Shown here piece by piece: positions 45,412 to 56,348 of a stretch of DNA of 64,000 nt (position 1 is its first letter; each line of letters begins with the position of its first letter). The stretch is taken from assembly GCA_905220665.1 (NCBI GenBank), contig CAJNAR010000155.1, positions 186,001 through 250,000 on the forward strand, given 5' to 3'. The notes beneath the pieces are model-generated. The model worked only from the letters and a program-made list of their open reading frames with translations, made no database searches and had not been told where the DNA came from. Both the position numbers and the translations under genes were made by a program. The stretch is from Albugo candida. Taxonomy: Eukaryota; Oomycota; Peronosporomycetes; Albuginales; Albuginaceae.

Positions 45412-46078
45412 TCTCGTAACCAGTTTCATATTTTGATGCGTAAACAACCGCACTTGTTAGATAATGAATTGTATTCATCACGGCCTAGCTTGATCCGCCC
45501 CTCAACGTACACGGGTATTGATGACGTACGATTGGGAAACCGGTCTTTACTGTAAGCGGGGACGACGTAAGCTATTTACCAGATTTAGCATTGAGGAGGA
45601 ATGACATATCCACAGTCATCCTGCAGTTCGTTTTGCTGACGAATCGAAGAAGCCAATTCGTCAGTATGAAGGCGAATGAGTAACAGTTGAATGGCTAAAT
45701 TCTACTCATATTATAGAATGTTTTGAGAACAGGTGGCATCACTTAGCGGTATGTAATCCCAGTAAGAAGAGGTAGAAACGCGCCTGAATGCTGCATGTCA
45801 GGGTTATTTGTACCACAGCGAACACGTTGTTTTTGTTCGTTCTCTGCAAATCAGTCAATACAAATTAGACCTGCCGCTACACTGCTAAACTGCTATACTC
45901 TAAAGTTGATCAATGATTATCCTGAAAAAGCCACTAGAACTACTCGGTCGTCTTTCTTTCCTTCTCAATCTCGGTCAAGTAATCACAACAATCCCCCATG
46001 TACAACGTCGAAATTTTCACAGTTCCTTCTATACAATAAATTCGAGTGCAGCCACTCTTTGCTCGTTGCTACGCTTAG
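45412..46078 (-). promoter_or_regulatory. Upstream region of GH131-C
   Basis: Read on the minus strand, 45900-45412 contains blocks shared with the GH131-A and -B upstream regions (ctgcaggatgactgtg and cattcctcc), with more divergence than between A and B. It also holds the 3' flank of the ADIP-like gene. Confidence 0.4.
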
Positions 46079-47847
46079 TCAAGCAAAGTGCTGCAGTAAC
46101 TTCTGTTTCGCCAGCCGTAGCGTTTCTTGATCCAGTTTCTCCGCTTGTGATTGAAAAAAATTTCTCTCTTGATCCAGATGCTGACGCACTCGATCAATCT
46201 CTTCCACGTCGAATCTTTTTCGTTCCTCATACTCTGCGATCATTTCGAGATTTTGCTGATAGCGGAATTGAGTTGTGGGGCTCCGGACAGAATCTTGCAA
46301 AAGTTTGTCTTGCTCGTTTATGATCTCTAATGCTTCTTCTAGCTTTTCGTGAAGCGTGTGAGGCTCCGTGTTGTCGTTCAAGGAAGCTGACCATACATCG
46401 ATCTTGTGAGCATCTAGAGATTTCTGAATACTTTTCTGACACTCGATCGAATACATATGCAAGGTCTTGATAGCTTTCCCTAGTTGGTTCGGTAGATTGA
46501 GTTTATTGCATCCATATGCCGCGTTTCCCAAGCCTTGGCTGTTTCTGACTTTCGTGTTGGTCAATTCGGTCAACAGATGTTTATCTTTTACATCATTTCG
46601 AAGATTGGTATACTTGTTCCTGCATGAGCGCCCAATGTTAGCCGAATTTCGGAGTTAATAATAAATAACTCATAAATAACTCAACTGTAGCATGAATGTT
46701 TTTTTGCATTGTTTTGTGAGTGCCTGCAATTGTCGCTGCAAGCACTCATACTTGCTCATTAAAACAGTGTTTTCCACTAGTAGTTCGTCTTTGCTCGATT
46801 CAAGCTTCTGAATCGTTTGCTCAAAGGTATTTTCTTTTTTGCATTTCTTTATTGTGCCAGGTTGAGCCGTCTTCGAGGCTACAACTTCAAGATCATTCAA
46901 GATCCTGTCCATCGTTATCGTCTATCGACAAGAAAAGTTGATAAATGAGCTCCCGGGCCAGGTAGACCTTACGCGTTTCTCTCCCTTGGTTGAATTGCTC
47001 GAATTATTTCGAAGTTGCTGCTCCATTGTTTTCTTTAGTCGAGAGATCTCTACTTCCTTGCGTCGAAATTGAGCTTTGTAAGCACTCTCCAAACCCTGCA
47101 ATCTGTCATAAAGAAGATGTTGATGTACCATCCTAGTAAGCATCAGGAGTATCTTATAACAACTCACTTGCCGCAAATAATTTGCAATTCCTTTTTCTCA
47201 CTTTGTAAGCATTTGCGTTCTCTCATAAATGACTGCGTTCTTGCGTGCAATTGATTCTCCAGTGACGCCACTGACTGTTTTTCTGCCTCTACTTCGATTT
47301 TTAGATTTTCTATCGCATGCTTTAAATGAGTCTGTTTCTTGTCAGTTTGCTCAACGTATTCCAGTAATTCCAGCTGACTTCTCGCCTCCTGCTCATGCAA
47401 GAATATCAATAGATTAATTGTATCGTGAATTTTACGGACATCCAAGCTCTTTTCTGCTTCCAATTCGTCTACTAGAGAAAGTACCGTGAACGATTGAAGA
47501 GCGGCTATGATCGCTTCCTCGTTATCTTTGAGTATTTGAGGATTCATTTTCAGCCTTTTGAATCCATGATTTGCGTCCACTACTCTTTCATCATGGCTGC
47601 ACACATACGACTTGAGTCGACGATTGCTAAATACGATATTCCGCGCCATTGCTTTCATTTTATCACGAAGATACAGTTCATTATCTCGGATACTTTGATT
47701 TTCAGGAAGTTTCCAAGGATGACTATAAGATAAAAAAGAATCTATTCCCATTCCACCAATGCTATTTGATTGCTCTCCGCTGTCTAACGCTGAATAAGTC
47801 ATCGAAGCCTCATCTCGCTCCATGTCGATAGCCGTACTTTTCGTCAA
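46079..47847 (-). CDS. ADIP/SSX2IP-like coiled-coil protein
   Basis: Four exons splice in frame with GT..AG ends: 47847-47168, 47102-46973, 46921-46686, 46619-46079, giving 528 residues (introns 51-66 nt). Residues about 80-270 resemble the ADIP (afadin- and alpha-actinin-binding) domain: an ordered helix with LSLVDELEAEKSLDVRKI, a long coiled coil, and the end FRRKEVEISRLKKTMEQQL. A second coiled coil fills the C-terminus. In animals SSX2IP is a centriolar-satellite and basal-body protein, so a role in basal-body or flagellum assembly is a fair inference. It lies 3' of the 787-aa gene on the same strand, about 120 bp away. Decayed copies at 25.3, 31.3 and 39.4 kb confirm the exon order. Generic coiled-coil similarity is the alternative. 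Confidence 0.6.
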
Positions 47848-47966
47848 GTAGCTTGCTAAGTGCGTGCGGAATGCACCTCACGTTCGTTGAAGCTACTTTT
47901 TCTATTTCACAATGCCAATTACCGCTACAATCTACTATTTACCGCTTTAAATCAGAAGCGAGAATA

Positions 47967-50330
47967 CTACAAGTCTTCTTTACATTCTTTAGACAGCGAT
48001 GCTATCTCTTCGAGATCGCTAGGCCAAAAATAAGCTTTTGTTGTTTGCTCCATGGGTAGATCTGGTAGAATTTCGGTATCGGGCATTTCGCTACTGATCG
48101 GCAATACAGGATTTGTGAGTAATTTTTCTTGCTTGAAATCGTAATAACCGCATCGAAACCACGGAAATTGAGTCATCTCGGATAAAACGCTATCGTCGCT
48201 TTGCAAAAGTTTGGCGGCAAGCTCACTCGAGCGTTCACGAGGGAAAACATTTAGTCGTCTTACATGTTCCATCTTTTTCTGAATGTCCGCACAAGTTTGA
48301 GACCAGTGCTTCATCCATCGACTTCGACATTGTTGCATGAAAAATGCATCAACGCGTTCCCATTGAGGTGCTGGGTTCTCGTTGTAAGGGGTAAAAATGT
48401 CAGCCAATTTGGGTATAGGAGCAAGGTCCACAAGCAAAGATTTTGCTGATTCGTCAGGAGGTGGAATAATCAAATCAAGTTGCTCGTTGTAAAAGGATGA
48501 AGCGTAAGGGTTCATACTGAAATGGCTGCGAGATGGATGCAAGTAATCAATTTCGATGAGATCGAGCAGTAAATCCTTTTTCATAGGGAGCCAGGGGGCT
48601 CGAGTGTCAGTAATCCAAAAATACGCAGGATCGAATAATATCCCTGTCGCGACGTGACCATCAGACAGCAAACGACGCCATTGTCCATCAATTTGCACTC
48701 GCTTATGCTTCAGATGATTGTGACGGACGTCTCGACTTCGCTCATAGTGACTAAAGAATATTTTGTCAGGATGATCATCCGGCCAATCTTCATACTTTGG
48801 CAAAATTAACCAATGCTGACGCTCCCAGTGTGCAATCACAGAGCTTATTTCATTCACAAGTTGAGCGTTTGACTGCAAAAATGACCGAAGTCGATCGCCT
48901 GTCTTTGATAAATCGATCATCTGATAAATGGGAGAGTCTTTTCGACACTCCAGCCAAGGTTCCGCACACAATACTTGCAGCAAATTTTCTACCGTCACGT
49001 ATCGATTCGTGCGAAGTTTTACTTGATAACGGAGGCGAAGGTTGTTGTTGTTCTGAGCATATTGAAGGGAATTGACGGGGAATCTTGAGTAGTATTCCAG
49101 TACGGCAGTTCGATACTCATCATCGTTGAGGACATTGCCGGCATCTCTCGGTAGTGCTGTCGCTTTTTGTTTAACGCGGCTTTTTTTCACTTTAAAATTA
49201 TCGGGTCGGTGATTTTTATTCGACTTCTGATCGCACAAGTGCTCATCGGTGTCGGCTGATCTTGCATTTTTGTCGTTATCAAATGAAGTACTGACTCCAG
49301 AAATGAGGCCATCTAGTCGCTTGTTCTTTTTCGCCCTTGGTTTCGTGATTTCTTTCGTCAGAGCTCTCTTCAAGCCTTTTTCGGACACCTCTTCCTTGCT
49401 ATCTGTCAAACTTCGACTTCCATGTAGCCATTTCCGAGGTTGATAACTTCCATTTCGTTTGATAGTAAGCTTCTCATTGCCCTTCATGCCACATTGGGAA
49501 GTAGCCGCAGCGGGTAACGTACCGCTTTTATCCGTTCCTATACTTCTATAGAAGCTCGGCTCTTGCTTCTGGTTGCTCTCTATCAAATGATCATCCAGAC
49601 GATGGATCGAGCCATGCTGTGCGCCCAATTCGAAATATGTATACTGCCTTGTATTGCTTTTATTCTCCATCACTGAAGCTGTGATACCCACATCGGTTAC
49701 ACCCATTTTCAAATGCGAGCTCGAGTCGGAATAGGGGAAAGCTTTCAATTTTTTGGTCTCGTTGGACGAATCCCAAACACCGTACTGGTTGTCCCTTTTG
49801 GCGTTCACAGATCGAATACATGATAGTACCAAACTTTGTAATGTTTGCTTGTATTCAAAATGTGTGCCTGTGAAAAATGAAAGTACGATTTCAGCACAAA
49901 TTTGTCCAAAACGAATTGTCGACGAGAAAAACATTCCTTCTGCGTCCGTTTCAATCATATTCGTTTGTAAAATCTCATTGAAATACGACGCTAAGTCTTC
50001 TTTTCTGAATTGTATATTGCTTTCAATCTTTTGATTGTCAATTTGCGGATATTTTTGGTCAGGTATTGGATCTGTTGGTGTTGGCAGAGAATTTGATTGT
50101 AGCTTCTTGATCACAATCTGAAGTCTATTATTTTCTTGAAGTAATTGATTATTTGTCTCTTGCAGTGTAGTAAACGCCGTCATGGTCTGATTTACAATGC
50201 TCATGGACTGCGAGCATTTTGACAATTGATAGTTTCCCTTATTAATGACATCCTGTAAATCATGTACAGTATCACCTAAATTGCTACGTAGTATGTGCAT
50301 GTCCCTTTCGATACTACGCGGTTGCGACAT
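47967..50330 (-). CDS. Unidentified 787-residue protein between KATNIP and ADIP
   Basis: A single long exon. Residues about 40-80 form a short coiled coil (LQETNNQLLQENNRLQIVIK). The middle (about 270-400) is polar and lysine-rich. The last half is tryptophan- and aspartate-rich, with PKYEDWPDDHPDKIFF, AYFWITDTRAPWLPMKKDLL and a run of aromatic residues that looks like a folded domain. I do not recognise a family. The position between a KATNIP-like and an ADIP-like gene suggests a basal-body or flagellar role by association only. The C-terminal half is what the three decayed cassettes retain. The start is set by the open frame at 50330; nothing upstream extends it. Confidence 0.85.
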   Translation of the reverse strand: MSQPRSIERDMHILRSNLGDTVHDLQDVINKGNYQLSKCSQSMSIVNQTMTAFTTLQETNNQLLQENNRLQIVIKKLQSNSLPTPTDPIPDQKYPQIDNQKIESNIQFRKEDLASYFNEILQTNMIETDAEGMFFSSTIRFGQICAEIVLSFFTGTHFEYKQTLQSLVLSCIRSVNAKRDNQYGVWDSSNETKKLKAFPYSDSSSHLKMGVTDVGITASVMENKSNTRQYTYFELGAQHGSIHRLDDHLIESNQKQEPSFYRSIGTDKSGTLPAAATSQCGMKGNEKLTIKRNGSYQPRKWLHGSRSLTDSKEEVSEKGLKRALTKEITKPRAKKNKRLDGLISGVSTSFDNDKNARSADTDEHLCDQKSNKNHRPDNFKVKKSRVKQKATALPRDAGNVLNDDEYRTAVLEYYSRFPVNSLQYAQNNNNLRLRYQVKLRTNRYVTVENLLQVLCAEPWLECRKDSPIYQMIDLSKTGDRLRSFLQSNAQLVNEISSVIAHWERQHWLILPKYEDWPDDHPDKIFFSHYERSRDVRHNHLKHKRVQIDGQWRRLLSDGHVATGILFDPAYFWITDTRAPWLPMKKDLLLDLIEIDYLHPSRSHFSMNPYASSFYNEQLDLIIPPPDESAKSLLVDLAPIPKLADIFTPYNENPAPQWERVDAFFMQQCRSRWMKHWSQTCADIQKKMEHVRRLNVFPRERSSELAAKLLQSDDSVLSEMTQFPWFRCGYYDFKQEKLLTNPVLPISSEMPDTEILPDLPMEQTTKAYFWPSDLEEIASLSKECKEDL

Positions 50331-50488
50331 TACAACGAGTCAATTTGGATATGTTGTAAGTAGCGGACCGCCGCCGATAGAACAAATTGTTGGTGATCGA
50401 ATACTATTTTTTCTTCGTTAGATCACGTTAAGCAATCAATTCATTTGCACAGTGTATCAATGCCAACAGGTCCAACGTCTAAAGATCC

Positions 50489-51276
50489 ATGAAAAAGTCT
50501 TTCGGATTGAAGTTCTTTTTTCTTGCGCTGTGCGCACAGTTGACTGAAGCATGCAAGATTGCAGGATCGGACACAGGAATATGTACCGATCCTTCTGATT
50601 TCGATATACTTCTTCCATTTTGCAAAGTTGTTGTACAGTACAGAGCTTGTTTGCCGCGCTACCAAGCGCTTTGGTATAATCATACACCCATTCTCAAAGA
50701 CACATACGTTGCACAGATGCACAAGAAACTTGTGGGATTGCGCAAATTGCACGAATCGAATAAAACCTTTCATAAATTGCATTCTGATGAGTGGGATGCC
50801 GGCACTAATTCCATCGTAAATCGATTCTCGGATAACCCAGACTGCGTCAACGCGTTTCGGAATTACTTTTGTTGGATGAGCTTTCCACGTTGTGACACTG
50901 ATGGAAGTAGTCTTCCGCTTTGTCGCAGTGTTTGTGAAAACTTTTTTTTAGCTTGCAAACAATCCAAAGATCTCTGGCGATGTGGCGACACGGCTTTTGT
51001 GAATGGCTACAAGCCTGAAAAAAGTACACAGTTGACTGTAAGTGCACGCTGCTCTAAAAGACATCCTTCAATGATCGCACTTTTATATAGAGCAAAAATA
51101 TCGTTCATTACCGAGCATTGTTTCCGGGATCCCCCTTCGAAAATAATGCATTTGACCCCAAAACGAAAAAGCCACTTGTTGTATGCACTCCAAGTATCGA
51201 GAATGCTGCAAGCTCCAGGCATCCGCGTGTGATATGGATTCTTGGGATGTTATCAGTACTTATATGGGCAGGATAG
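50489..51276 (+). CDS. Frizzled-CRD-like secreted protein, probably GPI-anchored
   Basis: Two exons, 50489-51037 and 51091-51276, joined by a 53-nt GT..AG intron in phase 0; 244 residues. A signal peptide (MKKSFGLKFFFLALCAQLTEA) is followed by a cysteine pattern like the Frizzled cysteine-rich domain: GICTD, FCKVVVQYRAC, then DCVNAFRNYFCWMSFPRC, LPLCRSVCENFFLAC. Splicing is needed: reading through gives an unremarkable tail, while the spliced exon ends in SSRHPRV followed by WILGMLSVLIWAG, a hydrophobic C-terminus typical of a GPI-anchor signal. It stands on the strand opposite to both neighbours and ends 21 bp short of the KATNIP-like stop. It is absent from every duplicated cassette. Ligand and role are unknown. 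Confidence 0.65.
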
Positions 51277-51296
51277 ACAAATGAGCTGATTGATGA

Positions 51297-54200
51297 TTAA
51301 CCTCTCAGTGCAGTGACCGGACGAAGTGCTAAATCAACTGTAATGCCTTCGACGCTCGGGTCAAGTGCATGACGATGCATCGCTTTGGAAGCATGCATCA
51401 CTTGGCCATCATTTATGCACAATACATCTTGTTCGTCCTGCCCACAGTAAAACACTTTACGCTTCTCGGGCTCGACAATTTGCTTCAAAGTCGTGAAGAA
51501 AATGGGCTGTCCAAAGTCATCAGCAACTTGATATTTCGTTTTCGTTGGCATCTTGCTGCTATAATGACGAGCCATCTGAGGAGCTCCTGTTGATGGTGCG
51601 CTTTTCAAGGTCCCAAAGTAAATGAGCAAATCGTCCATATACATCGACACAACCTTTACTCCTCTCTCGATTGTTTTTGAGTAATTCCAGATTTTTACCA
51701 TTGAGATCGTTATTGGTTCATCGTATACCACATAGATCATATTCGTATCTGAATTTTTTCCGAGTGAGGAAGCCAAAGGTGCAAGCCACGCATCCTGAGC
51801 TTCCCACGTGTTGTTACGACCATTGAAGAGATTTTTTGGAATACGGTCGTCACGTTCATCATCTTCAGGCTGAATCTCAGTGACGCTATATGGCTTGGCC
51901 GTCACCAATTTAGGCCGTGAGGATATTATCTTTCCATCTGGACCATATATCTCCATTCCGTTCAATCCTAGATAGTATGGATCTCCCCATGTTGTGTGAC
52001 ATACGATTTTCAGTATCAGTCCTTGTGGGTGATATGTAGGCTCGTAGTCTTGACGAATGAATGGGCTCTTGTAAGGATGTAGCCAGGATGGATCGATACC
52101 TTTCTTAAGGTCATTAATTGCGCCCATGATGCTGTACTGCTGGTCTTGAAAGCGATGAAAACATATTGTTTGATCGAATTCTACCTGTGCGTTTCCCGGT
52201 GCCTTACGAGCTAGTATACAGCCTCTTCTTCCTTGATGTTCTTTTACATGAGAAGCTGTTTCCACCCATTTACCGTCAATTGAGATCCTCATCTCTTTCA
52301 CTCCTCGGAAAGAATCGTCCACGCTCTTGTTGTAGTTCCATATTCGAAGACCAAATAAGGACTCGATTTCTGGCAGATATATGCTTAGTGTGGGTAGCGC
52401 TTCCAAGGAGTAGGGCACGAGCCACATGTGAGCGTCATCGGTTGTGTGTGCGACTCCATCGATCACCTACAGAGTTAATCTATGATAAATGATAGCAAAG
52501 AGTAGCAACAAGCGAACCTTGTCAAGTGTCCTTGGATCACCAAAGTGTCCAATCTAGGAGAGAATGATGAGAAAATTACGAGAAAATGAATGAGCGTTTA
52601 CCGACTCGAGATCACGAGGCTTGGCATCAAGATGATGGATATCTAGAGGGTAAACAACGCGCTGCGAGCCGATCAGTAGCTCTATTTGAGTCAATCCGAC
52701 ATAATTACGATCGCCCCACGTGCTGATCAAATGAATGGAGATATGCTGACCGCATAAAACATCTGCTTGATTGATTTCTGCGGTGATTTGAGATGAGTTT
52801 CCACAATATCCTTTACTGCTTTCCGATCCTACGCTTCCCGCTTTAGTCGTCGGCCGACCATAATTTTTTGATACTTTGGCCTCATCGATACATTTCTCCG
52901 TAGTCGGTATTCTGATGGGTGCTATTTCTTGTAAAGACTCCAGTTCTGATGTTGTCTTCTTGTGGGATGTTCTTGGTCGGCTACCAGACGTATCATCGGG
53001 ATGCACGGGAACATAAGCAACGTCCTCTTCCCTTAATTTCCATGTTTTATCACGTTGGCGAATCGTTTCTACTACTTTCTTCTCTTTCGTGAATACAATT
53101 TCTTCGTAGCAATTTTCTAGTTCGCTAGGGCACATAACCCCTGGAGCCTTGCGAATATCTCCTTGGAATATGTTTTGAGATGTTGGCTTGGAAGCAGTTG
53201 CTTTATCGTATGACAATAGCGATATCCTTATGTGACGCACCCCTCGCGTACTATGTGCTCTTGACTTGTTATAATTCCATATTCGCATCATGGAAATGGT
53301 ATGTAATTGACTCATTTCAAGCCTTACAGTATTTGGCTTCCTTTCTTCCTCGATAGGACCGATGAATGGAGCAAGCCACATATTACGATCATCGCACGTA
53401 TAATTATTACCGTCCACAATGTTTGCAGGCACACGTGGATCGTTATGATATTCTTGCAAGTCATTGATACTGGAGGGGCAGGCCGAAACCTCGATTAAAT
53501 CGGAAATCGTATGCCCTTCCTCATCAAAAATCTCGATACCATTGAGTCCGACATAGTGCGGGTCTCCCCAAGTGCTAAATATTTCCAAGTAAAGGACTTT
53601 GCCACGGTATCTGCTTTCAAAGCCGATGGGTTGATGAACATTGGGAGCTGGGGGACAGAGAATATTCGCTGATGACAGAGCGTCTTGATGGCGATTCTTT
53701 ACACAATCTAACAAAACACTAGCGCTGGATGTAGTTGATGCAAATTTATGCAAGGCTTCTCTGCTCTGGCTCCTCGGATGATCGATGATTTTCGATCTAT
53801 CGTTTAATTCAAAGTTCTCTAGGCTGTCCACAACATCTTTTAGACCACCTTCTGATAACCGCATAGCTGTAGTCGATCGATTGACCTCTGATGTGATACC
53901 ATTTTGGAATTCCTTCTCTTTTCGCACAGATAATCCTTGTCGTCGGACTCTTCTTGTCTGTTCTACACCAGTGCTCGACTCTTCTCTATTTCTCTTCGAC
54001 TCGTCTTCCAACACAGTTTTTTTAGGCATGTTTTCGATCAGTAATTCTTTGTCTAGCCAAGCTGGAAGCCTTTTTGGTGTCTCTGCTTTCGAGATGTCCG
54101 GAATTCTCAACGATGGGATAAGAAGCTTTTCACTGTTCTCCCTAGCACTTCGTGGAGCCCACGTTGATTCCTTATCTTCTCTTACTATATCTAGTCGAGC

Positions 54201-56051
54201 CGTTTTTGCTTGACTGAAAACGCCCGAAGTCTGGTCCTCACCTCGGATGGTACGAGTAGCCAAAGATACTTCACAGCACAAATTCTCATGATTCTCGTTG
54301 TTCAAATTCGGTTCCGATAACGATCCCGTCCAGACGCACTTTTTTTGAAAGAATACTTCAATATCTCTGGTAGCGACAGAATGATCTTTAAAATTGGAAA
54401 TTCTCAGCAATGTCGGACGATACAACGAACAAACATGGAAGCTAATTTGTAAGCCTCCCGATTTTTCCGATATTCTACCTTTCCATCCTCTTCTTTCCGA
54501 TGCATTGACATCCTCCAGATTTTTTCTGCAGTCCGGGAAAAGAGATGCTACTGTTCGTACCATCTCGAGTGAACGAGGTAGCGCGGGAGCCGTGTCTTCC
54601 AAGAGCATTTGGTCCGAAATCCGGATACGATCAAAATCGACTTGGAGCGCATTGTTTGTCTCGTCAAAAATTTGTATCGCGTGTAGGCCAACCGCACGAG
54701 TAGAATTCCATGACGATAAGATATTAACTCGAAAGTCGAAAGTTGGTTCACCTTCCGCGTAACATGAGCTCAATTTCCCCAAAAATGGCGTCGATGCGGA
54801 GATACTGAGAAGAGGAACTGCTCCCTTGGGTTCTCTATCTCCTGTGTGGAATACGCTTTCGCTTTGCGACTGTAGAAGAGTTCGTGTCTGCAGCAAACTA
54901 GTTGGTTTGTAAGACTTCTCACGTAAATGTATGGCTTCTTCATCTTCCTCTCTGGCTAAATTTTGAAGAAGAGAATGCCTCCGTGCCGCTGATTCATTTT
55001 TAAGAGTATCTTGGAGCTGGATGGCTGTTTCATCTTCTCTATGTTCCCTCGGGCCTTCATACTCATCTGGTACTACCATTTCCACTACTGATGCTTTAGC
55101 ATCATCTGGAAGCTTTTCCAAACCGTCATTCCCTCTACCAAGACTTCCAAAGGCATATTTTACGTGTTTCCAAAGCTCTGGATCTCTTCTATTGACAGAA
55201 TGTCGTAATACTTCGACATCTTGATCCTTCTGCTCGCTGATGGCAAAATTTGTGAGAAATTGCTGCAGCATTTTTTGCTGTGATATTGAAAGGCCTTTGA
55301 TCATATCGAATATATCCGAGGGAATCGGTGATGTTTCATTACCTGTATCTTTGTTTTCGACTGCAGCAATTGATTCATGATTTTGCATTTCTTCAATGAT
55401 CGCTACCTTTCGTTCTGAATGAGCACTTCTCAAGTTATATGAACTCTGTATCTCTCCATCTAACTCATCGTTGAATTCTTCAAAGGAATCTTCAAGATAT
55501 TCTTCTTCAGATGAAGCAATCTTCTCCGTAATTTCGTGCTTCTCGACTTGTGCAGGGGATATAAAGCAAAACCGTGCACCTTTCTTACCTTTTTGTGTCT
55601 CAAATGTGGCGATAGCGTTATCAGCAGGTTTTACCCATTTTCCACGTGGTTGGAAAGTACTATTCGGTGCTGATTTGGCTTCATTATAAGAAGTTGGATG
55701 TAGCTCCTTCTTGTGTTGCATTGATCCGGCAGATCGATTATGTCGCTTGGACTTTTTCGCAATCGCTGTATTCTCAGTACAAACTTTTCGAGGTACGTTG
55801 AATGTGGTAGTAAATGCTTCCTCTCGTTGGATCATTTCTTTATCTTTTTGCAGACGTTGTGTATTCAGCTTCTTGCGTAGTCGATTGCGCTCTTCTAGTA
55901 TCTTTATATACTGACGTTGCTTCTCCAGAACAGGATCGGTATCATGAAGATTCATAGCTGAATCATTATCATTTGACATAGGATAGTTGGTACTGTTTTT
56001 GAATAGTGGACGCGAAATCTTGCAATCTTTCCAGCGCTTTCGTTCTCCCAT
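51297..56051 (-). CDS. KATNIP: KATNIP-like (katanin-interacting, KIAA0556) protein
   Basis: Three exons splice in frame: 56051-52602, a 36-nt exon 52553-52518, and 52466-51297, giving 1551 residues, close to my memory of about 1600 for the human protein. Four copies of the family's repeat core are visible, near residues 440 (SSWNSTRAVGLHAIQIF), 820 (STWGDPHYVGLNGIEIF), 1110 (STWGDRNYVGLTQIEL) and 1320 (TTWGDPYYLGLNGMEIY). Each is followed by a segment ending in an N-Y-N-K or N-Y-S-K motif (RIWNYNKS type). The N-terminal 400 residues are polar with a coiled coil. KATNIP binds katanin and sits at the base of cilia in animals. Its presence fits a zoospore-forming organism. Only the first about 190 codons are carried in the decayed cassettes. 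Confidence 0.85.
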
Positions 56052-56348
56052 TCCAAAACTCGTCGTGACGTTTCAAGATCGCATGCACATCTGCACAGCC
56101 AATGATTCTATTTGCACACAGTGCTTTTAGCAAATCAGAAGGCGATTCAGTGATTAAAATTGATATTTGCGCTTAGATCGACAGCATCGTGCATCATCTA
56201 TACGTTGTTTGATGCACGAACCACCTGTTGTGTTATGTTCAAACATTTTGGGCCTAGTTCTTACTAACTCATACTTGACTGTACTCGACGCTGTTTGGTT
56301 CTTTCAATGCATTCCCTTTTTGCAATTTTTCTTCTCAGACTTTCCTAC
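56052..56348. other. Intergenic between two minus-strand genes
   Basis: Holds the KATNIP promoter side and the 3' end of the kinase gene. The KATNIP-proximal 60 bp are shared with the 5' flanks of decayed copies A and C. No gene seen. Confidence 0.5.
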
